This document shows, piece by piece, positions 8,841-17,692 of a stretch of 64,000 nt of DNA. Every line of letters starts with the position of its first letter. Within the stretch, counting starts at the first letter, position 1. A model generated the notes under the pieces. It ran no database searches and was not told the origin of the DNA. It saw only the letters and a list, made by a program, of their open reading frames with translations. The DNA comes from GCA-003244245 sp050700115 (GTDB lineage: Bacteria; Actinomycetota; Actinomycetes; Mycobacteriales; Pseudonocardiaceae): positions 1 through 64,000 of the forward strand of contig JBOHGG010000021.1 of the NCBI GenBank assembly GCA_050700115.1, written 5' to 3'. Position numbers and translations under genes: made by a program.

Positions 8841-9068
8841 ATGCGACGAGTCATCATTCGTTCTCTGGCGACCACTGCCGTGTTCGGCGGAATTATTCTC
8901 ACTGGCGCCGGCGTCGCCGCTGCCGATCCGGGACCTGGTGCCGGCGTGGCCGCTGCTGGTCCGGGGCGTTCGGCAGTCGGCGACAACTCCTCATCAGCAA
9001 CCTGCGGGGCATCCGATATTGATCTCAAGCAGGGCTGCGTTCTCGGTGTTGGCCACCTCTTCAAGTAG
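8841..9068 (+). CDS. Small secreted protein, 75 residues
   Basis: From ATG 8841 the product has a Sec signal peptide (basic MRRVIIRS, then TTAVFGGIILTGAGVAAADP with probable cleavage after AAA). The mature peptide is about 50 residues: a Gly/Pro/Ala-rich stretch, SSSATCGASDID, and a second cysteine in KQGCVLGVGHLFK at the end. The two cysteines may form one disulfide. A G-rich ribosome site (GGGGGG) lies 5 bases before the start. Homologous small secreted peptides of unknown role occur in actinomycetes; no function can be read from it. Alone between the repeat copy and a gene-poor region. Confidence 0.6.
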   Translation: MRRVIIRSLATTAVFGGIILTGAGVAAADPGPGAGVAAAGPGRSAVGDNSSSATCGASDIDLKQGCVLGVGHLFK

Positions 9069-9302
9069 GCGAGGATCTGACCCGCGTCGGCGCTGACCGG
9101 TGTCTGTCGTTGAGACACCCCAGGCGCCGAGCTGGGCCAGACAACGGCAGACGGCCCCGCCCGTTAGTAGCGCGTGGGGCTGTCTGCCGGCTGGGCCACC
9201 CCCGCGGTCACCGAGCACGCCACCGCTGGGCGATCACACGCCGTCGGCGCGGGGGGCGATGACCACCGCGCGGTGTCGTTCGAAACGCGCAGCCCGGTCG
9301 GA

Positions 9303-9833
9303 TCAAGCGGTGACCATGCGCGCACCCTGATTCCCGTCGGCTACGCCTACCGCGCTGCGCGTCGGCCGGGGCTGAAGGTCGTGGATGGCGCGCCGGGCTT
9401 GCAGGACGTCGGCGGCAGCCTCGGCGAGGATGAGAATCAGCTCCATGAGAGCGGCCGGTTCCATATGGGTGCGCAGGGATAGTGCGGCAGCAGCAGGGTC
9501 ATCGAGGAGAACGGAAAGGGTGCGGGGTTGCCCGGACAGCCGTCCCACTCGCACACCGATGTGGAGATCACCGGCCTCCTGGGCGAGCCTGCCGAACGTC
9601 GCCGGCGGAGCCTGGCAAGCGGGTGGGACGGGTGGTGCGCTAGCAGGGGGGTGGGGAGCAGTCCGGGTGGCCAAGGCTTCACCTGCCGGGGCTTGGGGGG
9701 TCGTGCATCTGGGTATCGCTGTAATCGCCCCCCGCCGCGAAGTGTTACATGTCCGTCGCCGACGGTGACGGGTCGTGGCGGCACCGCTAGCGCGCATCTC
9801 GTTGAGCAGCGGCAGCGTTTCCCGATGCAGCAT
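9303..9833 (-). CDS. Hypothetical protein, only the C-terminal half looks coding
   Basis: The last 95 residues (GDLHIGVRVGRLSGQP, LSVLLDDPAAAALSLRTHME, LMELILILAEAAADVLQARR) have balanced composition and look like a helical conserved protein. The first 75 residues are Arg/Pro/Thr-rich and look like random high-GC translation. The true start was not found, so an upstream frameshift or a late non-canonical start is possible. I do not recognise the family. It lies next to a broken membrane-protein gene and an XRE regulator. Confidence 0.35.
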   Translation of the reverse strand: MLHRETLPLLNEMRASGAATTRHRRRRTCNTSRRGAITAIPRCTTPQAPAGEALATRTAPHPPASAPPVPPACQAPPATFGRLAQEAGDLHIGVRVGRLSGQPRTLSVLLDDPAAAALSLRTHMEPAALMELILILAEAAADVLQARRAIHDLQPRPTRSAVGVADGNQGARMVTA

Positions 9834-9905
9834 CTTGTCGCGCGATCTGTGGTTCAGACGTTGGAGCCTGGCCCTGTAACCGCGACGCAGGCCAGGGCCC
9901 CCCTC

Positions 9906-10225
9906 ATGACCTACCAGCCGCCTTCTCCCCAGCCCGGTCCCCCGGTCAGCCTACTACCCACCTGCGCCGATGACCGCGCGCAACGGCTTCGGTATCACCG
10001 CGCTCGTGCTTGCCCTCGTAGGCCTGGGACCTCGACAGGATCGGCGACGATCCCGCTGCCATGGCCGACGTCACGGCGGCGGACTGCTCGGTGACCGAAG
10101 ACTTCGGCAACTCGCTGGCCGCTGGCCCCAATCTGGTAGCTGATGGCCAGCTACGTGTGGCCAGCGAGCGACCGGACCAGCTACCTCCGGCACCGTCGGT
10201 GACCTGCGCGAACGGCTTCCTGTAG
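9906..10225 (+). pseudogene. Remnant of a small DUF4190-like membrane protein
   Basis: ATG 9906 opens a Pro/Gln-rich leader (MTYQPPSPQPGP). The expected continuation YYPPAPMTARNGFGITALV, followed by LALVGLG, is found in the next frame. A third frame then carries DPAAMADVTAADCSVTEDFG down to TAG 10223-10225. This order (Pro-rich N-terminus, NGFGITALVLALVG membrane helix, short extracytoplasmic tail) is that of small DUF4190-type actinomycete membrane proteins. At least two frameshifts and probably a loss of the second helix make it non-functional. Confidence 0.5.
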
Positions 10226-10356
10226 CTCGTAGCTCAGGATCTTCTGGATCGGCTAGCCTGGACGTGCACCCCTTCGCCGAGGTGCAGCGCCCCGGGGCGA
10301 CGGTCCCGGGGCATCGGCGAAGGGCCCCTATCCTCGGCGATGGTGAAGGTGCGGCG

Positions 10357-11556
10357 GTGGACGCGGACGACGACCCGCGCACGATGGGCCGGCGGTTGCG
10401 GCAGATCCGGCAGGCCCGGCGCAAGTCGCTGCGTGTCGTCGCTGGGTTGGCCGGGATCAGCGCCGGGCACCTGTCCCGCATCGAGAACGGGGAACGTGCG
10501 CTTGACCGCCGTTCGCTGATCGTGGCCCTGGCTGGCGCTCTCCAGGTCGCCCCCTCGGAGCTGACGAAGTTGCCCGTGCCTGCACCTGCCAACGGCCGCG
10601 CCGACAGCGCAGTCGATGCGGTGCGCCTGGCGCTGCTGGTCGCGGAGACTGGGTCGCCGGGTGGCGAGGCGTTGGACGTCGAGGTGCTCCGCGGTCGGGT
10701 CGCTGGCGTGCTCGATGCTCAGCAGGCGTGCCGACACGACACCGTAGGTGGGGCGTTGCCAGCACTGATCCGCGACGTGCACACCACCCTCGCCGCCGGG
10801 CGGGATGGCGCGGAGGTGTCCACGCTCGTGCCGTTGCTACATGTTCAGGGCACACAGGCGTGGCTGCGCGATGTCGGCGCTCCCCTTGACCTTGGCTGGC
10901 AGGCGGCCACGCTGTCCCAGCAGATCGCGGACCGGCTAGCTGACCCGCAGACGCGTGGCCTGGCGTCGTTTGGGATCACGCATGGGTTGCTCGCCGCGGG
11001 CGCTTTCAACCTCGCCCGGGCCCAGCTTGAGCCCGCGCTTTCTGCTGTGCCTACGGCGACCGTCGAGGGCATGCAGCTTACCGGGATGCTCGCCTTCACC
11101 CGGTCGCTGCTCGCTGCTGCGGAGGGCGACGGTGACGACGTCGCGGCTCCGTTGGAGACCGCCGCTGAGCTAGCCGAGCGCACCGGGGAGGCCAATGCCT
11201 ACTGGTTCGGGTTCGGGCCCACGAACGTCGGGATCTGGAGGATGGTAGTCGCGCTGGAGGAGGGTCACCACGACCAGGCCGTTGCCGTCGCCGAGGGGCT
11301 GGACCCCCGGTGCATTCCCTCTCCGCAGCGCCGCGCCGCCTACTGGGCCGACTACGGGCGGGCGCTGGCGCGGATACGGGGACGTAGGGACGACGCCGTC
11401 AGGGCCCTGCGGCGGGCTGAACTGATCTCCCCGGCACGGGTGCACCGACACCCCTTCACCCGACAGGTCCTCAGTGAGCTGGTCGCTCGCTCCCGCTGGG
11501 ACGCCATCGGGCAGGAGCTGCGGGGCATGGCCTACCGGGCGGGTCTGCCCGTTTAG
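10357..11556 (+). CDS. XRE-family regulator with helical/TPR-like C-terminus
   Basis: The start GTG 10357 follows GAAGGTG and gives a 399-residue protein (VDADDDPRTMGRRLRQIRQ...). Residues 8-70 are a lambda-repressor-type helix-turn-helix (RQARRKSLRVVAGLAGISAG, HLSRIENGERALDRRSLIVA). The remaining 300 residues are mostly helical with TPR-like pairs, as in the large actinomycete class of XRE regulators whose C-terminal part senses an unknown ligand. A short gene that commonly accompanies such regulators follows at 11635 but is frameshifted. No operator could be assigned. Confidence 0.8.
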   Translation: MDADDDPRTMGRRLRQIRQARRKSLRVVAGLAGISAGHLSRIENGERALDRRSLIVALAGALQVAPSELTKLPVPAPANGRADSAVDAVRLALLVAETGSPGGEALDVEVLRGRVAGVLDAQQACRHDTVGGALPALIRDVHTTLAAGRDGAEVSTLVPLLHVQGTQAWLRDVGAPLDLGWQAATLSQQIADRLADPQTRGLASFGITHGLLAAGAFNLARAQLEPALSAVPTATVEGMQLTGMLAFTRSLLAAAEGDGDDVAAPLETAAELAERTGEANAYWFGFGPTNVGIWRMVVALEEGHHDQAVAVAEGLDPRCIPSPQRRAAYWADYGRALARIRGRRDDAVRALRRAELISPARVHRHPFTRQVLSELVARSRWDAIGQELRGMAYRAGLPV

Positions 11557-11634
11557 CCCGTTCGCCAGGTGTTGCGCTACGGCAACACCCGACGGTACTG
11601 GTCGATCACTGTTGAAGCTGTGACCGACCTACCC

Positions 11635-11843
11635 ATGACACAGCCGACCGGCACCAACCGTCGCCGGGTCATCCCCTCCACGTGCATCGTGCACGGCGGC
11701 AGCCGCGGCTACACCAACCTGGTTGTCCGAGAGCTGGACGGGACGATCGAGTTGGACCCGCACGCCACCGGGGCTGCGTGATCGTGCTCGACGAGGACGG
11801 GGCCTGCGTGCTGCGCGACGCGTTGATCGGGTGGTTGGGGTGA
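11635..11843 (+). pseudogene. Frameshifted small companion protein of the XRE regulator
   Basis: From ATG 11635 the frame reads 48 residues (MTQPTGTNRRRVIPSTCIVH..., LVVRELDGTIELDPHATG) and then hits TGA. The obvious continuation CVIVLDEDGACVLRDALIGW is in the next frame and ends at TGA 11841-11843. A small indel near the GGGGC at 11770 explains both. Similar 60-70 residue proteins follow XRE regulators in actinomycetes; their role is unknown. A sequencing error is an alternative explanation. Confidence 0.55.
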
Positions 11844-11935
11844 GCCGCTGGTACCTGCGGTCGGTGGCCGACCGGGACAGCCACCTCGCCGTCGAGTTGC
11901 TCAGGCCGGCGCCCGCTACTGACACCCGGCTGCCA
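11840..11935 (+). pseudogene. 5' fragment of a small downstream gene
   Basis: GTG 11840 overlaps the preceding TGA and starts VSRWYLRSVADRDSHLAVELL, which looks like a real N-terminus translationally coupled to the companion gene. After about 30 residues the frame runs antisense into the DinB-like pseudogene and becomes Arg-rich nonsense. I take it as the start of a third gene of the XRE cassette, cut by the junction near 11935. Confidence 0.35.
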
Positions 11936-11939
11936 GGAG

Positions 11940-12386
11940 TTATTCATCCACCTCGCGGACGGGGCGGCCGAGGAAGGCGACGAGCCGATCGATGGCGGGC
12001 CCGTCGTCGGCGACGCTCTGGGCAGGGCCGAACCGGCCGGTGCGCGGCATCGTGGAGAGCTGGACCCGGGTGAAGGCCAGTGCCTGCTCGGCCAGATCCT
12101 CCGGTAGTTCGGCGGGTTGGCCGGTGGCTCGGGCGAGGTCTCAGCCGTGGGCGAGAAGGTCGGCGATGCGCAGGTGCAGCCGCTCGGCGCCAGAGGCAGC
12201 CCCGAGCGGGCCGTGGTATGTCCGCTCGAGGACTCCAGGTTGGTCGAACGCGGCCTGCAGCGCCATCCCGGAGTCGCGGTAGGCGCCGGCAGGGTTATCA
12301 CCGAGGTGGTCGGCGCCGCGGTCGGGCGGGGCCTTGTCGCTCAGCGCCCGGGTGAGCTGCTCGACAGCTGGGGGTGGTGGGGTCAT
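11940..12386 (-). pseudogene. TIGR03086 (DinB-fold, metal-binding) gene with an in-frame TGA
   Basis: Reading from 12386, the frame gives FDQPGVLERTYHGPLGAASG and IADLLAHG, then TGA, then DLARATGQPAELPEDLAEQA, SVADDGPAIDRLVAFLGRPV and TAA at 11940-11942. Family members have Trp in the HGWDLARATGQ motif, so the stop is a TGG to TGA change. The N-terminal part of the usual 190-residue protein, including the first metal ligand region, is also missing. The protein would have been a mycothiol- or maleylpyruvate-isomerase-like DinB-fold enzyme. Confidence 0.7.
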
Positions 12387-12659
12387 GAATGTCCCTTGAG
12401 TTGTTCGAAATCACTCAACCACAGAGCGCGTTTCCGCCGCGCGGCGGGAACGGCTGGTGTCCGCCCCCGCGCCTTCGATAGGTGTTCATCGGCCACCTGA
12501 TCACCATCAGGTGGGCGGTGAGCAGCGGCTAGCATGACGCGCGGCTCGAGCTAGGCGATGTAGCCGCCCGGATGGAGCTCCACTGGTTCGTCGGTGACGC
12601 CGACCAGCGCCCGGCCGGCGCTGCGCACGGCGTGTTGCACCACCCGGGCAGGCGCGACG
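12387..12659. other. Non-coding stretch with a short hairpin
   Basis: No gene is supported here. CCACCTGAT (12493-12501) and ATCAGGTGG (12506-12514) form a perfect 9-bp hairpin with a 4-base loop. TTGAGT and ACTCAA spaced by 11 bases lie around 12395-12418, just upstream of the broken DinB-like gene. Either could be a regulatory or terminator remnant. Confidence 0.4.
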
Positions 12660-12870
12660 AAGCTGCTGGAAACCTCGTCCATCGTGCTGCTCGCCGCGCT
12701 GGTAGCCACCACGGCGCTATCCGAAGGGCACGGCATCGTTGGGTTCACTCGCGCCCAGTCGGGGTGCTGGTCGGTGGAGTGCTCGGCCTGGCGTAAGGCG
12801 CCGTTTCTGCTGGTCCTCCTCGCCGCCGCCGGCGCCGCGGGCGTGCTGCGCCTGCTCGGCGTCCGGCGTT
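12660..12870 (+). pseudogene. Decayed AzlD-like branched-chain amino acid exporter subunit
   Basis: Three pieces in two frames line up with the C-terminal half of AzlD: SIVLLAALVATTALSEGHG, then RPVGVLVGGVLGLA in the next frame, then KAPFLLVLLAAAGAAGVLRL back in the first frame. The hydrophobic spacing and final RLLG fit the last two helices of that small membrane protein. The AzlC partner is absent. At least two indels make it non-functional. Confidence 0.45.
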
Positions 12871-13289
12871 GTCAGCTGGACTGTGGCGATCCCAGGTGGC
12901 GGTGATCCGGGTCGGGCTGCGAGGTCGGGCCCCAACCCCGGCCCGCGCAGCTACACCGCCCAGCCACCTGCCTGACGACGGCCCGCCTGAAATCCCGACT
13001 GCGGCCGATTCGGGTCTGAACAGGGCACTCGCCCCGTCGACCCGTGCCCCGCCATCCCACTAATGCAACAGTGCCCGTACCGCAGCACAACGGCGTGTCG
13101 AAACCCGAATAGTTACAAACTTGCGTTTTCGATCGCCCCCTTATCGGGACATCCCCGAAAAATCTTCAGAAGGGGACCGCTGGATCATGCTACCCTGGAT
13201 CGCAATGCAAACAGGTTGCCGGGACGATGGCGGTCCGCTGCTATTCGGTTGCCTTGTGTCGCGAACTTGCAGTTTTGGAGAGGACTAAA

Positions 13290-14099
13290 ATGCAGGTTGA
13301 GCTTACTCTTGACCAGATCGAGCAGTACGCCGAACAGGGCTTTTTGCTCATACCTGATCTCATGCATGAAGAAGTCGGGGTGATCAGGGAAAACATTGAG
13401 CGTTCGGCCACGGATGCCACATCGGGACGGATGCTCGAGAAGGATGGTCGCACGCTAGGGGGACTGCGCGGGACGCATCTTGCCAACGAGTTCTTTGCGA
13501 AGCTTGTGCGGCACCCGAAAATACTCATCCCTGCCCAGCGACTGTTGGATTCTGATGTCTACGTCTATCAATTCAAGATCAACATGAAGCCGGCATTCAA
13601 AGGGGATATGTGGCGATGGCACCAGGACTTCAGCTACTGGCACCACGAGGACGGAATGCCAGATCCCCAGGCTCTGACTGCCGTCATATTCATTGATCGG
13701 GCAGACGAGACCAATGGGCCACTTCTGCTGATACCAGGTTCGCACCGTTCGGGCTTGATCCTGGTAGAGCGGTCGGGGCCGACCGCATCCGACACGCAGC
13801 GTTGGGCCTCGAACTTCACTGCGAGTGTGAATTATACTGTACCCAATCAGGTCGTTGTTGAATTGGCGCACAAGTATGGGATAATCGCCGCAATGGGGGA
13901 ACCAGGGACGGTTTTGTTCTTCGCTCCGAATGTCGTACACGGCTCTCCTCAAAACATGTCACCGTTCGACCGGGCGATGTTGTTCACGACATACAACAGT
14001 GTCGACAACTGCCTCCGTGAGGTGAAGAATCCTCGACCGGGCTTTCTCGTCACACGCAATAGTGATCCTATTTCTCCCCTTGGTCACGAGCTGATCTGA
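13290..14099 (+). CDS. Phytanoyl-CoA dioxygenase (PhyH) family Fe(II)/2-oxoglutarate hydroxylase
   Basis: ATG 13290 follows GGAGAGGA and gives 269 residues with a PhyH fold. Iron ligands are the HQD of MWRWHQDFSYWHHEDGMP (around residues 112-114) and the later His in VVHGSPQNMSPFDRAM. NGPLLLIPGSHRSG is the usual jelly-roll turn, and the final Arg/Ser region binds 2-oxoglutarate. The FKGD.WRWHQD.SYWH pattern is closest to ectoine hydroxylases and amino-acid (proline-type) hydroxylases, so a small amino acid or osmolyte is a likely substrate. Codon use and base composition are clearly more AT-rich than the neighbours, as are the flanks, which suggests recent acquisition. No partner genes adjoin. 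Confidence 0.85.
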   Translation: MQVELTLDQIEQYAEQGFLLIPDLMHEEVGVIRENIERSATDATSGRMLEKDGRTLGGLRGTHLANEFFAKLVRHPKILIPAQRLLDSDVYVYQFKINMKPAFKGDMWRWHQDFSYWHHEDGMPDPQALTAVIFIDRADETNGPLLLIPGSHRSGLILVERSGPTASDTQRWASNFTASVNYTVPNQVVVELAHKYGIIAAMGEPGTVLFFAPNVVHGSPQNMSPFDRAMLFTTYNSVDNCLREVKNPRPGFLVTRNSDPISPLGHELI

Positions 14100-14478
14100 G
14101 CCCTGTTCACGTCCTCATTCGACGAGTTAGGAAACACCTCGTGTTTGGGGACAATCGAGTCGAAGCAGGCAGGATATGGTGTCCCCATTGATGGATTACG
14201 AAGTGAGTGGCACAGCGGTTGACATCGGCTCAGCTTTCATTCGTCACCGCCAGGGGTGCTTCTCGCTCATTTCGCACCACGATCCGCACCACGCCGGCAA
14301 CCGTAGCCAGCGCCGCCGCTGCGGACCGAGCGCAGTGCGAGCGCCACAGCCGGGCGAGGTTGGCTGCAGTAGAGCCTGGTGAAGGAGTCAACACTCGGTG
14401 CCGCGCCGCCACGTCCGCCCGTCGTTGACCTACAGATCGATATCCAGTGCTCACTCACTGCATCGAAGTCGAGATCCT
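14100..14478. other. Non-coding stretch after the PhyH gene
   Basis: No gene, RNA or repeat that I can support. Open frames on both strands have random high-GC composition. It separates the PhyH gene from an AbiE remnant. Confidence 0.35.
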
Positions 14479-14729
14479 ATGGTCCGGGTGCCTCGGGGGA
14501 CTTATCGCCCGCGAATTGTCTATCCGTCAACCGCGGTGTCGGAGTTTGACGCGCGGACCTTCGACCTCGGTCTGCAGGAGCGCGAGGTTGCACCGGGGGA
14601 GCGGGTGGGGATCTATGGGGCGGCTCGCTCTGTCGTGGACGTGATGCGGCTGCTGAGTCGCTCGACTATGCACGCGCTCTGGATGTGGAGGGACCGGTGC
14701 GCCAGGCCGTCGAGGCGGTGCTGAGCTGA
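14479..14729 (+). pseudogene. AbiEi-type antitoxin, C-terminal remnant
   Basis: ATG 14479 begins MVRVPRGTYRPRIVYPS and continues SEFDARTFDLGLQEREVAPG, GIYGAARSVVDVMRLLSR, which is the C-terminal domain of AbiEi-type antitoxins. The end SLDYARALDVEGPVRQAVEA is found in the next frame and stops at TGA 14727-14729, overlapping the toxin ATG 14729 as in intact systems. The N-terminal winged-helix part is missing and a segment between the two pieces is deleted, so the antitoxin is dead. Confidence 0.65.
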
Positions 14730-15150
14730 TGTCGCCGAACCCGAGTCGCGCCATGACGGCGCGACGGGTGTTCAACGACTTGCGGAACATGGCTCGGCGC
14801 GAGGGGCGATCGACCGACGAATTGCTGGTCTATTACGTCCAGGAGCGGTTGCGGTTCCTGCACCGTCTGAGCCGCTCGCCCTACGCCGATCGATTGGTGC
14901 TCAAGGGCGGGATGCTTCTGGCGGTGCTCGATGCCCGGCGCAGTACCCGTGATGCGGACTTGCTGGCGATGGAGCGTGACCGTGACGAGCAGCGTGTCGC
15001 AGAGTGGGTGCGTGAGATCGTGTCGATCGATGTCGACGACGACGTCGTGTTCACCATCGACCGTCTCCGTGCGCAGTAGATCCGAGAGGGCGACCTCTAT
15101 CCAGGTGTTCGGCTCACCGTTCCCGCGATGATCGGCAGGGCTCGTCTGAA
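14729..15150 (+). pseudogene. AbiEii-type nucleotidyltransferase toxin, interrupted
   Basis: Residues 1-116 match the AbiEii/AbiGii nucleotidyltransferase fold: LVLKGGMLLAVLDARRSTRD carries the KGG and the first catalytic Asp pair (DAD). A TAG stop at 15077-15079 follows, but family-like sequence continues in the same frame (IREGDLYPGVRLTVPAMIGR) to about 15150 before similarity is lost. Toxin and antitoxin are both broken. An intact AbiEi/AbiEii pair is present at 34630-36080, but the two copies are not close relatives in sequence. Confidence 0.65.
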
Positions 15151-15346
15151 CTTGAGGTCGTGGTCCGGTTACCGCAACTGCGGCAGGCCTCCTACATGGC
15201 GTGGCGGCGCGACCAGACAGCGGTGAGGGGGTGTCGCGGACTGGCGGCGTGTCGGGTCCGTCATGGGTGGTCCCCCGACGGTGGTCACCAGGCTCAATGT
15301 ACGCGGGACTTGCCGCGAGCGGTGCCACTCGACGCGATGGAGAGCG

Positions 15347-15859
15347 TCAACGCAGCATGGTGCTCCATTGGGGCACGAGATCGGAGAGTTCGGCACTGGG
15401 CAGTTCGATGCTGAGCTTCGCGCACTGGTCGACTACCTGTGCTGCGCGCTCGGCGGCGTAGTCCGGGGAGTATTCCAGCAGCGTTTCGCTTCCGCCGTCG
15501 CGGCACTCGTACAAGCCAAGCAGAATGCCCGCCGCGAGTTCGACAGCCGCGGTTCTCATGCCAAGCGCGGCTCGGCGTTCGAGGTCGTGCAGGAAGGGTT
15601 CCAGCGCCTCGTCAAGGATCTCGTCGGCGGCCTCGACCGGATGAACGTAGCCGCGGCCTGGCCGGTATCCGGCGTGGCTGTTCAGTTCCTCGATGTCCTG
15701 ACCCCGCAGTGTGTCTGCGACATCGTTTGCGACCGCGGAACGGTCTTCAGTCGACATGAGACGGGTGGCGCAGGTTTCGGCGAGCCCTTGAAGGTCTGGC
15801 CGAGCGGCGAGCAGTTCATCGAGCACGGTCGCCTTCTCAGCTACGGACAGGGCTGCCAT
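15347..15859 (-). CDS. Conserved actinomycete protein (170 residues), unknown function
   Basis: From ATG 15859 the product is largely helical. A central segment, DIEELNSHAGYRPGRGYVHP with VEAADEILDEALEPFLHDL, resembles regions that accompany SWIM zinc fingers in actinomycete proteins. No catalytic or metal-binding motif is visible. It lies 74 bases downstream of the SEC-C gene on the same strand, so co-transcription is likely. A SWIM protein gene lies 1 kb away. Confidence 0.6.
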   Translation of the reverse strand: MAALSVAEKATVLDELLAARPDLQGLAETCATRLMSTEDRSAVANDVADTLRGQDIEELNSHAGYRPGRGYVHPVEAADEILDEALEPFLHDLERRAALGMRTAAVELAAGILLGLYECRDGGSETLLEYSPDYAAERAAQVVDQCAKLSIELPSAELSDLVPQWSTMLR

Positions 15860-15932
15860 GGCAGATGTCGTACGGCGTGCGCGTCCCCCCATGCCCGGAT
15901 GCTCTTTGCGGGTTCCGCCGGTCACGTTGCGG

Positions 15933-16367
15933 TCAGTCCAGAGTGCCCAGGCTATGCGGGCGGCAGCACTGCTTGTACTTGCGCCCTGAGCCGCACCAGC
16001 ACACAGCGGTACGTCCCGGTGGCCAACGGACCATGACAGGTTGCGTCCGCAGATCGGGGTAGGCGAGCAGATCCTGCGCGGAAGGTGTGGTGACGCGTCT
16101 GTCCTGGAGAAACGACTCAAGGCCGGACACGTCGCCGGACACTTGGTTGACCGCGTGCCCGGCTCGCTCGACGAGCGCGCAGTGTCGCTCGATCTGTTGC
16201 CGGTGCTCGTCCCAGGTCGCTCCCACCTCGGTGGCCAGGTGCGGCCACCGAGCGATCAGCTTCCCGTGCTCGGCCTCCGGCCAGAACACCGACAGCGTCG
16301 TTGCGGAGTACCGGTACGCGTCGTCCTCTCCGACAGGACTCCAGCGTGTGTCATTCATCGGCGACAT
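15933..16367 (-). CDS. SEC-C motif zinc-binding protein
   Basis: The 144-residue protein ends with the SEC-C motif CWCGSGRKYKQCC, the zinc-binding module found at the SecA C-terminus and in many small adaptor proteins. The N-terminal 100 residues (ATTLSVFWPEAEHGKLIARW, WDEHRQQIERHCALVERAG) are helical and specific to actinomycete proteins of unknown role. ATG 16367 is taken as start; GTG 16373 and ATG 16358 are close alternatives and no ribosome site decides. Probably an operon with the 170-residue protein downstream. Confidence 0.75.
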   Translation of the reverse strand: MSPMNDTRWSPVGEDDAYRYSATTLSVFWPEAEHGKLIARWPHLATEVGATWDEHRQQIERHCALVERAGHAVNQVSGDVSGLESFLQDRRVTTPSAQDLLAYPDLRTQPVMVRWPPGRTAVCWCGSGRKYKQCCRPHSLGTLD

Positions 16368-16536
16368 GCGCACGACTATAGGGAGCAGGGGAGCACCCGG
16401 GCAGGCCAGGTGCGTGGTGATCGGCGGGTCTAGGGTGCTGCGCGTATCCGCGGCACCGAGCGTTCACAGACCAGCTCCGCAAGGCCCTGGCCGCTCGGCC
16501 AAGATGACCGCCGCCACTGGAGGAGCGAGGAGTCCG

Positions 16537-16893
16537 GTGAGGGAACTCGACGACCTGATCGCCGAGATCGTCGTGGACTGCCACGACGAAGACGAGTGCA
16601 TGATGGCCTTCTGCGCAGTGCTCGGGGACGAGATCCCAGTGCCCTTCGAAACGGTCTTTCTGGGCATACCTGTCGATGTGATCGCCATCGGTGCGGGCCG
16701 AGCACCCGGGGTGGTGGCCACTTGCCGCCGCGGTAAGCAGACCGGCGATGTCGACCTGACGTCGCTGACGTTCCCGGGCGACAGCATCGCGGCGTGGTTG
16801 CAAGCGGCCTACCTCCGGTACTTGGGCCACGACCTGGTGAGCAGCGTTAGCCCACCACCCGGGTGGCGCCTGCGATCCTGGGACCAGGGGTGA
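16537..16893 (+). CDS. Conserved acidic hypothetical protein, 118 residues
   Basis: GTG 16537 follows GGAG with 5-base spacing and gives VRELDDLIAEIVVDCHDEDE, then CMMAFCAVLGDEIPVPFETV and a beta-rich middle (VDVIAIGAGRAPGVVATCRR). Acidic clusters DCHDEDEC and GDE suggest metal binding, and homologues are sometimes labelled calcium-binding, but I cannot confirm that. It is 54 bases upstream of the SWIM gene on the same strand, so they may be co-transcribed. Confidence 0.6.
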   Translation: MRELDDLIAEIVVDCHDEDECMMAFCAVLGDEIPVPFETVFLGIPVDVIAIGAGRAPGVVATCRRGKQTGDVDLTSLTFPGDSIAAWLQAAYLRYLGHDLVSSVSPPPGWRLRSWDQG

Positions 16894-16947
16894 TCCCGCG
16901 GGTCGTGAGACCGATCACAGTGCGGCACCGACCTGAGGAACTCGATC

Positions 16948-17343
16948 GTGTTGACACCTGATTTCACCCGACGCGACCTGCAGAACGTCACGACGCCGAA
17001 GGCGCTGGCGCACGGTCGGGAACTCGCCACGCAGGTCGAGGACCTTGACTGGGACGAGTATTCGCTGTGGGGTTGCATATCGTGCGAGGGGATCGGCGTC
17101 GGGGATCTGATGATCCACTACACGGGTCGACCATTGACCGGCGAATGTCCATGCCCGGACGCGCGTGCCGCGGAACTGTGTGCGCACATGGCGGCCCTGG
17201 CGTTGGCATACCTTGGTGACGACACCGAGCTCGCTGATCGGCTCGTCGCCATGCCACACGGCGAACTGGTGGCGCTCGCCGTAGATGTGGCCGACCGTTC
17301 GGCCTGGGCGCTCCAGGTAATCTGGTCGCGACTTGCGCGTTGA
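16948..17343 (+). CDS. SWIM zinc finger protein
   Basis: GTG 16948 is preceded by GAGGA and starts a 131-residue protein. The SWIM motif CxC...CxH is seen as GECPCPDARAAELCAHMAAL (residues 66-85). The first 60 residues (TPKALAHGRELATQVEDLDW, GCISCEGIGVGDLMIHYTGR) match the usual N-terminal part of short SWIM proteins. SWIM domains bind DNA or protein; the partner here is unknown. It follows a small acidic protein gene. Confidence 0.75.
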   Translation: MLTPDFTRRDLQNVTTPKALAHGRELATQVEDLDWDEYSLWGCISCEGIGVGDLMIHYTGRPLTGECPCPDARAAELCAHMAALALAYLGDDTELADRLVAMPHGELVALAVDVADRSAWALQVIWSRLAR

Positions 17344-17464
17344 CGTGAGTGGCCTGCGGTGGTGGCTTCTCTTCATGCACCAAGATTCGCTCTACCGGGG
17401 AGTGGGCCGGAGGTGTGACCGGTCCATCCGGAGCCGGCGCGGACTAGTCCCCGAGTTCCCGATC

Positions 17465-17692
17465 TCACAGGAGCTCCCGGAACTCCGCGATGGTGAGCCC
17501 CGCTTGACGAAGAATCGAGCCTAGTGTGCCCCGTGGGATGTCTCGGCCACCATGCATCGGCACCACCGCCACGCGTCCGTCCGGATGCGCGACCTTGGCA
17601 TGCGAGCCCTTGGTCGAGACGTGGACGAAGCCAACGCCAACCAGTGCCTTGAGTACCTCCCGGCCCGTGACGGCAGGAAGCGACCGGCTCAT
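17465..17692 (-). CDS. hicA: HicA-type mRNA interferase toxin
   Basis: The 75-residue protein has the HicA double-stranded RNA-binding-like fold: TGREVLKALVGVGFVHVSTK followed by the catalytic GSH of KGSHAKVAHPDG, then VAVVPMHGGRDIPRGTLGSI. HicA cleaves mRNA and tmRNA and is neutralised by HicB. ATG 17692 overlaps the hicB stop by 4 bases, so translation is coupled. Here the antitoxin comes first in the operon, the reverse of E. coli hicAB. Sequence appears intact. Confidence 0.88.
   Translation of the reverse strand: MSRSLPAVTGREVLKALVGVGFVHVSTKGSHAKVAHPDGRVAVVPMHGGRDIPRGTLGSILRQAGLTIAEFRELL

Noticed and set aside
12551..12748. 65-residue minus-strand frame ending ALVGVTDEPVELHPGGYIA
   Set aside because: The end looks protein-like, but no family was recognised, the start is Ser/Met-rich nonsense, and the plus strand better explains the DNA as an AzlD remnant.
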